A stretch of DNA of 64,000 nt from Lancefieldella parvula DSM 20469 (GTDB taxonomy: Bacteria > Actinomycetota > Coriobacteriia > Coriobacteriales > Atopobiaceae), in assembly GCF_000024225.1 (NCBI RefSeq), contig NC_013203.1:1457501-1521500 (forward strand), given 5' to 3'. Under the pieces are notes generated by a model that saw nothing but the letters and a program-made list of their open reading frames with translations, searched no databases and had not been told where the DNA came from. Position 1 is the stretch's first letter. Every line of letters begins with the position of its first letter. Below, one piece after another: positions 60,203 through 64,000 of the stretch. A program made the translations under genes and the position numbers.

Positions 60203-60826
60203 CTACTTACGACCAGCCTTACGCTCTGCCCTCTTTCTGTCATACTCGGCCTGACGCTCAAGGTAGAAATCGTTGAGCTTCTTATCAGTCATGCCAGCAA
60301 CCTTAGCCTCAACCTTCTTGCGAAGAGGACGCATCTTGAAGAAGCTGTAGACAACCGAGCCAAAAATGCAGAAATAAGCAAAGACCAACATGATGGCAGA
60401 AATCATACCAACCCCAGTATTCAGATCCCTAGACTCTGGGACTAGATACGAGAGTGCTAGCGTAATGATGGTTGCTACAAAGCCAAGACCCAAAAAGACC
60501 CACCAAATGCGCTCAGCGCGATGATAGTCTGGATCCGCACGCAGCATAGCCTCAAACCCGCGACTACGAATATCCTCACGCTCACGCTGACGGGCACGTG
60601 CGGCACGCTTCTCCTCTTTGCTCTTCGGAGAGCAAGAACTACCAGAGCCACTCACGCGTACAGACGCAGCTGCTTCTCGTGCTGGTTTAGCAGAAGCAGC
60701 AGATTTGCGAGCAAAAGCGGAATACGAAGGACGCTCAGTCTCCTCAGAGTTTTCTTTCTTTGAAAGGCTTGCGGTAGCCTCACGCGCTTCTTTGGTTGCG
60801 CCTGTAATGGTGTCACGCAGTGACAT
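60203..60826 (-). CDS. Membrane protein of unknown function
   Basis: 207 residues, not recognised. GGAGACCA precedes the ATG, and the start overlaps the purC stop by 14 bases, so it is co-expressed with purC. Residues 1-90 are hydrophilic, rich in Ala, Ser, Lys and Arg; two helices follow (about 107-128 and 139-163); the C-terminal 40 residues are strongly basic and helical. Both ends should be cytoplasmic. The link with purine synthesis is probably only positional. Confidence 0.75.
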   Translation of the reverse strand: MSLRDTITGATKEAREATASLSKKENSEETERPSYSAFARKSAASAKPAREAAASVRVSGSGSSCSPKSKEEKRAARARQREREDIRSRGFEAMLRADPDYHRAERIWWVFLGLGFVATIITLALSYLVPESRDLNTGVGMISAIMLVFAYFCIFGSVVYSFFKMRPLRKKVEAKVAGMTDKKLNDFYLERQAEYDRKRAERKAGRK

Positions 60827-61709
60827 TGGTCTCCTTCAGTGGTACAAACTCAGTTCCCGTAATAATCTGGAATGCCGTACGATAACGTTCGGACGTGCCC
60901 TCAATTACCTCTTCTGGCAGATGAGGTGGCTCTCCTTGCATGTCCCAGTAGGCTTTCAGCCAATCCCGTACATACTGTTTATCATAACTTGGCTGAACAT
61001 GTCCCTCAATATATCCCTCAGCAGGCCAAAAACGGCTTGAATCGGGTGTAAGGCACTCATCAATAAGTGTAAGTTTTCCGTCGATAAAACCAAACTCAAA
61101 TTTGGTATCCGCAATAATAATTCCACGAGTTGCGGCATATTCTGCAGCAGCCTTATAAATTGCAAGCGAGGCTTCCTTCAACTGAGTTGCAACATCCTCA
61201 CCAACAATCTCACAGCAACGCTCAAACGAGATATTCTCGTCATGATCACCAAGCTCAGCCTTAGTAGAAGGTGTAAAGATTGGCTCAGGAAGCTTTGAGG
61301 CCTCGCTTAGACCATCAGGCAACTTAATGCCACAGACAGTACCGTCCTGGTCGTAAGTCTTCTTACCAGAACCAGTAAGGTAACCTCGTACGATGCACTC
61401 AATTGGCACAGTTTTTGCCTTTTTAACCAACATAGCGCGGCCTGCAAGATACTCAGTGTAATCTGCAAACTGCTCAGGAGTCTGGTCTGGCAAAACAGAA
61501 ATCATATGGTTAGGTAAAAGATCCTTAAAGCGATTAAACCAAAATGCGCTAATACGTGTCAAAATTTCTCCCTTAAAAGGAATCTCATCAGGGAGAATAA
61601 AGTCAAAAGCACTAATGCGATCGCTCGCAACCATTAAAAGTTTGTCGCCGCAATCGTAAATATCGCGAACCTTACCGTGCGAATCGGGACGAAGCTCAGC
61701 TCCAGCCAC
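60813..61709 (-). CDS. purC: Phosphoribosylaminoimidazole-succinocarboxamide synthase
   Basis: About 298 residues; makes SAICAR from CAIR and aspartate in purine synthesis. Seen: HGKVRDIYDCGDKLLMVASDRISAFD at the N-terminus, VECIV/IPIECIVRGYLTGSG, and later FGFIDGKLTLIDECLTPDSSRFW with catalytic residues. The GTG at 61709 has GAGG five bases upstream; an earlier TTG at 61730 has no ribosome site. Followed by the overlapping membrane protein gene. Confidence 0.95.
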   Translation of the reverse strand: MAGAELRPDSHGKVRDIYDCGDKLLMVASDRISAFDFILPDEIPFKGEILTRISAFWFNRFKDLLPNHMISVLPDQTPEQFADYTEYLAGRAMLVKKAKTVPIECIVRGYLTGSGKKTYDQDGTVCGIKLPDGLSEASKLPEPIFTPSTKAELGDHDENISFERCCEIVGEDVATQLKEASLAIYKAAAEYAATRGIIIADTKFEFGFIDGKLTLIDECLTPDSSRFWPAEGYIEGHVQPSYDKQYVRDWLKAYWDMQGEPPHLPEEVIEGTSERYRTAFQIITGTEFVPLKETNVTA

Positions 61710-61784
61710 AATGACCTCACTTCTGCGCAAAGCGCATTGTATTACAGGACTTTTGATTGTACGGCAAAATGTCCAAAAATCAGC

Positions 61785-63290
61785 CTACAACAAAGTTTCT
61801 GTAACAGAGATATTATTCTGGGCAAGTATCGGAAGATACAGCGAGAAAGTAGTACCTTTTCCAAGCTCGGATTCCACTGAAATAGTGCCGTTGTGACGGT
61901 CCATAATCTCTTTTGTAATTGCTAAGCCCACACCAAGACCACCTGACGCACGCTCACGACTTTCTTCCGCACGCCAGAATCTCGAGAAAGTCTGTGGAAT
62001 GTCCTCAGGGGCAATTCCCATACCATCATCAGTCACGGAAATAACCGCATCGGTGTTGTCAATTGAAACGGTTATGACAACATGGCCTCCGTCGTCGGTA
62101 TAACGAATAGCATTACTCAACAAATTAGTCAGAGCTTCTCGGATCATATCCGAATCAATGTCAACAAAACAGTTGCCCTCAGGAGTCTTATCCACAAAGG
62201 TCAACGTACGATTATTTTCTTTAAAAAGTGTTTCTTGCATAGCAACAATACTTGCCACCATTGCTACCACATTCACGCTTTCCGGGTTAAACTTTGTCTT
62301 TCCGTTCTCAAGCCTTGACAGGTGAAGCATGGCATCTACCAGGCGAGAAAGACGTCTACTCTCAGACACAATATTTTCTAGTCGCTCTTCATCAGCAGGT
62401 AAGATGCCGTCTTGAATTGCTTCAACGGTGGCCATAATAGCCATAAGTGGAGTTCTTAGCTCGTGCGCCACATCGCTGGTCAAACGACGTTCAAGCTTAA
62501 TGTCTCTTTCGAGTGAAGACGCCATATCGTCAAATGTTTCTCCCAGACGCCCTAATTCATTCTCGCCACGGATGCCCGAGCGAGCCGCAAGATTTCCGCT
62601 TCTAATTTGAACAGCTGTCTCGGTAATAAGGCGCACAGGTTTGGTAAGAGAACGTGAAGCTAAAATACCAATCAAGCCAGAAAGCGAGATTGCAATGGCT
62701 GCAGCAAGACTGATTGCCTGATAGGAACCATTACGGAATGCAATGTCTCGCTGGGTTAAAAACGGCTCAGAACCAAACGTCCAAATTCTAATGCTACCCA
62801 CAGATTCACCCTGCAAGTTTTGGACAACCGCATAGACCACGGCGTCGCCTGTCTGAGGGCCAGATGACGCACCATTTACACCAGATCTACGTGCATTTGG
62901 TGCAGAGTTGTCATACAACACCACGCCAGAAACATCCAAGACCTGAATGCCAATATCTGGATTAGACGACGCAGCCTGACGCGCAATAGAGAGTACGTCA
63001 GCAGTCCAACCTTCTGCTCGCGCGTATGCTTGAGACATATTGAGTGCGGTAGTATTAACGGTATTTTGTAAGTTCTCCCTGGTGTAAGCAGTAAAACGGA
63101 TTTCCCACACAATACCCAAGACAGAAATAAGCACCAATACTGTCATTACAGCGGTTAACGCAAAGAAAGCCGCCATGTGAGCAGTAAAGCTCTGAGCACC
63201 AACGGGATCCGGCTTAATAGTTTTATAAGAACCCTCATTTTCCTGAGGGTCCTTAAGAGAATTTGACTGATATTTCTTAAAAAGTGCCAA
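61785..63290 (-). CDS. OmpR-partner sensor histidine kinase
   Basis: 501 residues. Two membrane helices (about 44-66 and 191-212) flank an extracellular domain of about 125 residues that has a PAS/sCache-like look. A HAMP segment, then HisKA with SDVAHELRTPLMA, and an ATPase with NLLSNAIRYT, DDGMGIAP, FSRFWRAEESRE and GGLGVGLAITK. The only reasonable start is a TTG at 63290, 11 bases after the regulator stop; an ATG at 63176 would remove the cytoplasmic N-tail but keep the first helix nearly whole. Co-expressed with the regulator upstream. Confidence 0.92.
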   Translation of the reverse strand: MALFKKYQSNSLKDPQENEGSYKTIKPDPVGAQSFTAHMAAFFALTAVMTVLVLISVLGIVWEIRFTAYTRENLQNTVNTTALNMSQAYARAEGWTADVLSIARQAASSNPDIGIQVLDVSGVVLYDNSAPNARRSGVNGASSGPQTGDAVVYAVVQNLQGESVGSIRIWTFGSEPFLTQRDIAFRNGSYQAISLAAAIAISLSGLIGILASRSLTKPVRLITETAVQIRSGNLAARSGIRGENELGRLGETFDDMASSLERDIKLERRLTSDVAHELRTPLMAIMATVEAIQDGILPADEERLENIVSESRRLSRLVDAMLHLSRLENGKTKFNPESVNVVAMVASIVAMQETLFKENNRTLTFVDKTPEGNCFVDIDSDMIREALTNLLSNAIRYTDDGGHVVITVSIDNTDAVISVTDDGMGIAPEDIPQTFSRFWRAEESRERASGGLGVGLAITKEIMDRHNGTISVESELGKGTTFSLYLPILAQNNISVTETLL

Positions 63291-63301
63291 AGCTCTAAAG
63301 C

Positions 63302-64000
63302 TTAAGCCTCATGGCTAGCGTTGCCAGCCTCGAAGCGATAGCCAACACCGTGAACAGTGAACAGCCAGCGAGGATTACGAGGGTCATCACCTAACTTTGC
63401 ACGCAAGTTCTTAACATGCGAATCAATGGTGCGCTCGTAACCTTCAAAATCATAGCCCAAAACCTTCTCGACAAGCTCCATGCGCGTATATACACGGCCA
63501 GGATAACGAGCAAGGGTTGTAAGCAGCTTAAACTCTGAAGCAGTAAGGTCAACTTCCTCATTGTTAATGAGAATCTTGTGACCGGAAATATCAATGGTAA
63601 GAGTGCCGTAATCAAGCACGTCAACAGCAGTATCTGGCTCTGAATAAGTGCGGCGGAACAGCGCACGGACACGCGCCACTAACTCACGAGGTGAGAAGGG
63701 CTTAACAAGATAATCATCAGCACCAAGTTCAAGACCGATAATCCTATCCTCTACCTCACCTTTTGCGGTAAGCATAATGATAGGCACATTAGAAGTATCT
63801 CTGATTGCACGACAAACGCGCTCTCCAGAAAGTTTTGGAAGCATCAGATCAAGGATGACCAGGTCAAATGCATGTTTCTCAAACTCCTCAACTGCACTCT
63901 GACCATCGCCAACACCCTTAACAACGTAATTTTCGCGCTCAAGATATGCTGAGACAGCGTCACGGATGACTTTCTCATCTTCGACAATCAGAATTTTCTT
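63302..64000 (-). CDS. OmpR/PhoB-family response regulator (5' end outside window)
   Basis: The frame is open to the right edge; the visible part is 232 residues and begins KKILIVEDEKVIRDA, so only the first residue or so is missing. Receiver: acidic EDE, phospho-acceptor Asp in LVILDLMLPK, Thr in MLTAKGE, Lys in YLVKPF. C-terminal winged helix with EVDLTASEFKLL and YERTIDSHVKNLRAKLG and the GVGYRF wing. Partner of the kinase that follows. The regulated genes are unknown. Confidence 0.95.
   Translation of the reverse strand, partial: KKILIVEDEKVIRDAVSAYLERENYVVKGVGDGQSAVEEFEKHAFDLVILDLMLPKLSGERVCRAIRDTSNVPIIMLTAKGEVEDRIIGLELGADDYLVKPFSPRELVARVRALFRRTYSEPDTAVDVLDYGTLTIDISGHKILINNEEVDLTASEFKLLTTLARYPGRVYTRMELVEKVLGYDFEGYERTIDSHVKNLRAKLGDDPRNPRWLFTVHGVGYRFEAGNASHEA

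Overview
The window is a piece of chromosome from a low-to-moderate G+C member of the Coriobacteriia (Actinomycetota), most likely the family Atopobiaceae (Lancefieldella/Atopobium group). The evidence is a partial 16S rRNA gene of that type at the left edge, an actinobacterial fhaA-fhaB-pstP-rodA/pbpA-pknB cell-wall kinase cluster, anaerobic metabolism (a pyruvate:ferredoxin oxidoreductase), PTS sugar uptake, and a base composition near 45% G+C. The genus is an inference; the sequence itself gives only the broad group.

Layout. 1-1.3 kb: 5' two thirds of 16S rRNA on the minus strand, with its leader and a likely promoter. 1.6-7.1 kb (minus): a divergent phosphohexomutase, galU, a DtxR-type regulator, an LCP wall-polymer ligase and murA. 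7.1-13.9 kb (minus): the complete F1Fo ATP synthase operon atpBEFHAGDC. 14.4-18.4 kb (minus): upp, rpiB, tsaC, prmC and prfA. Together prfA-prmC-tsaC-rpiB-upp-atp-murA keeps an order also known from Bacillus. 18.6-21.6 kb: an unknown anchored exported protein, a DedA protein, the SRP RNA and a small membrane protein. 21.7-27.1 kb (minus): a mannose-family PTS (IIA, IIB, IIC, IID), pgi and an unknown gene. 27.2-28.8 kb: trxA, a PAP2 phosphatase and a convergent metallophosphoesterase. 28.9-34.0 kb (minus): a LytS/LytTR two-component pair, queT, and a murT/gatD pair whose GatD lacks its catalytic residues. 34.1-40.4 kb (minus): nifJ, an unknown gene and purH. 40.5-42.1 kb (plus): a GNAT acetyltransferase and gluQ.

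42.1-46.9 kb differs clearly in composition (about 55% G+C in the lines sampled). It carries a beheaded histidine kinase and a trehalose operon treR/treB-treC, and looks horizontally acquired. 47.3-49.8 kb has tRNA-Ser, tRNA-Arg, an unknown gene behind a 32-bp perfect palindrome with a LexA-like core, serS, a small membrane protein and tRNA-Leu. 49.9-59.4 kb (plus) is the kinase/FHA/phosphatase/SEDS-PBP/PASTA-kinase cluster, in which RodA and the class B PBP are one 954-residue polypeptide. 59.4-64 kb has repeats, tRNA-Arg(CCT), a small membrane protein, purC and a two-component system cut by the right edge.

How the genes fit together: much of the window serves envelope construction (galU, LCP, murA, murT/gatD, rodA-pbp and the kinases controlling them) and fermentative energy metabolism (two PTS systems, pgi, nifJ, ATP synthase). 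The most unusual signals are a GatD without its Cys and His, the SEDS-PBP fusion, the SOS-like palindrome, the acquired trehalose island, a three-copy repeat at 59.6 kb, and a strongly over-represented octamer, GGCGAGAA, scattered over the whole window.
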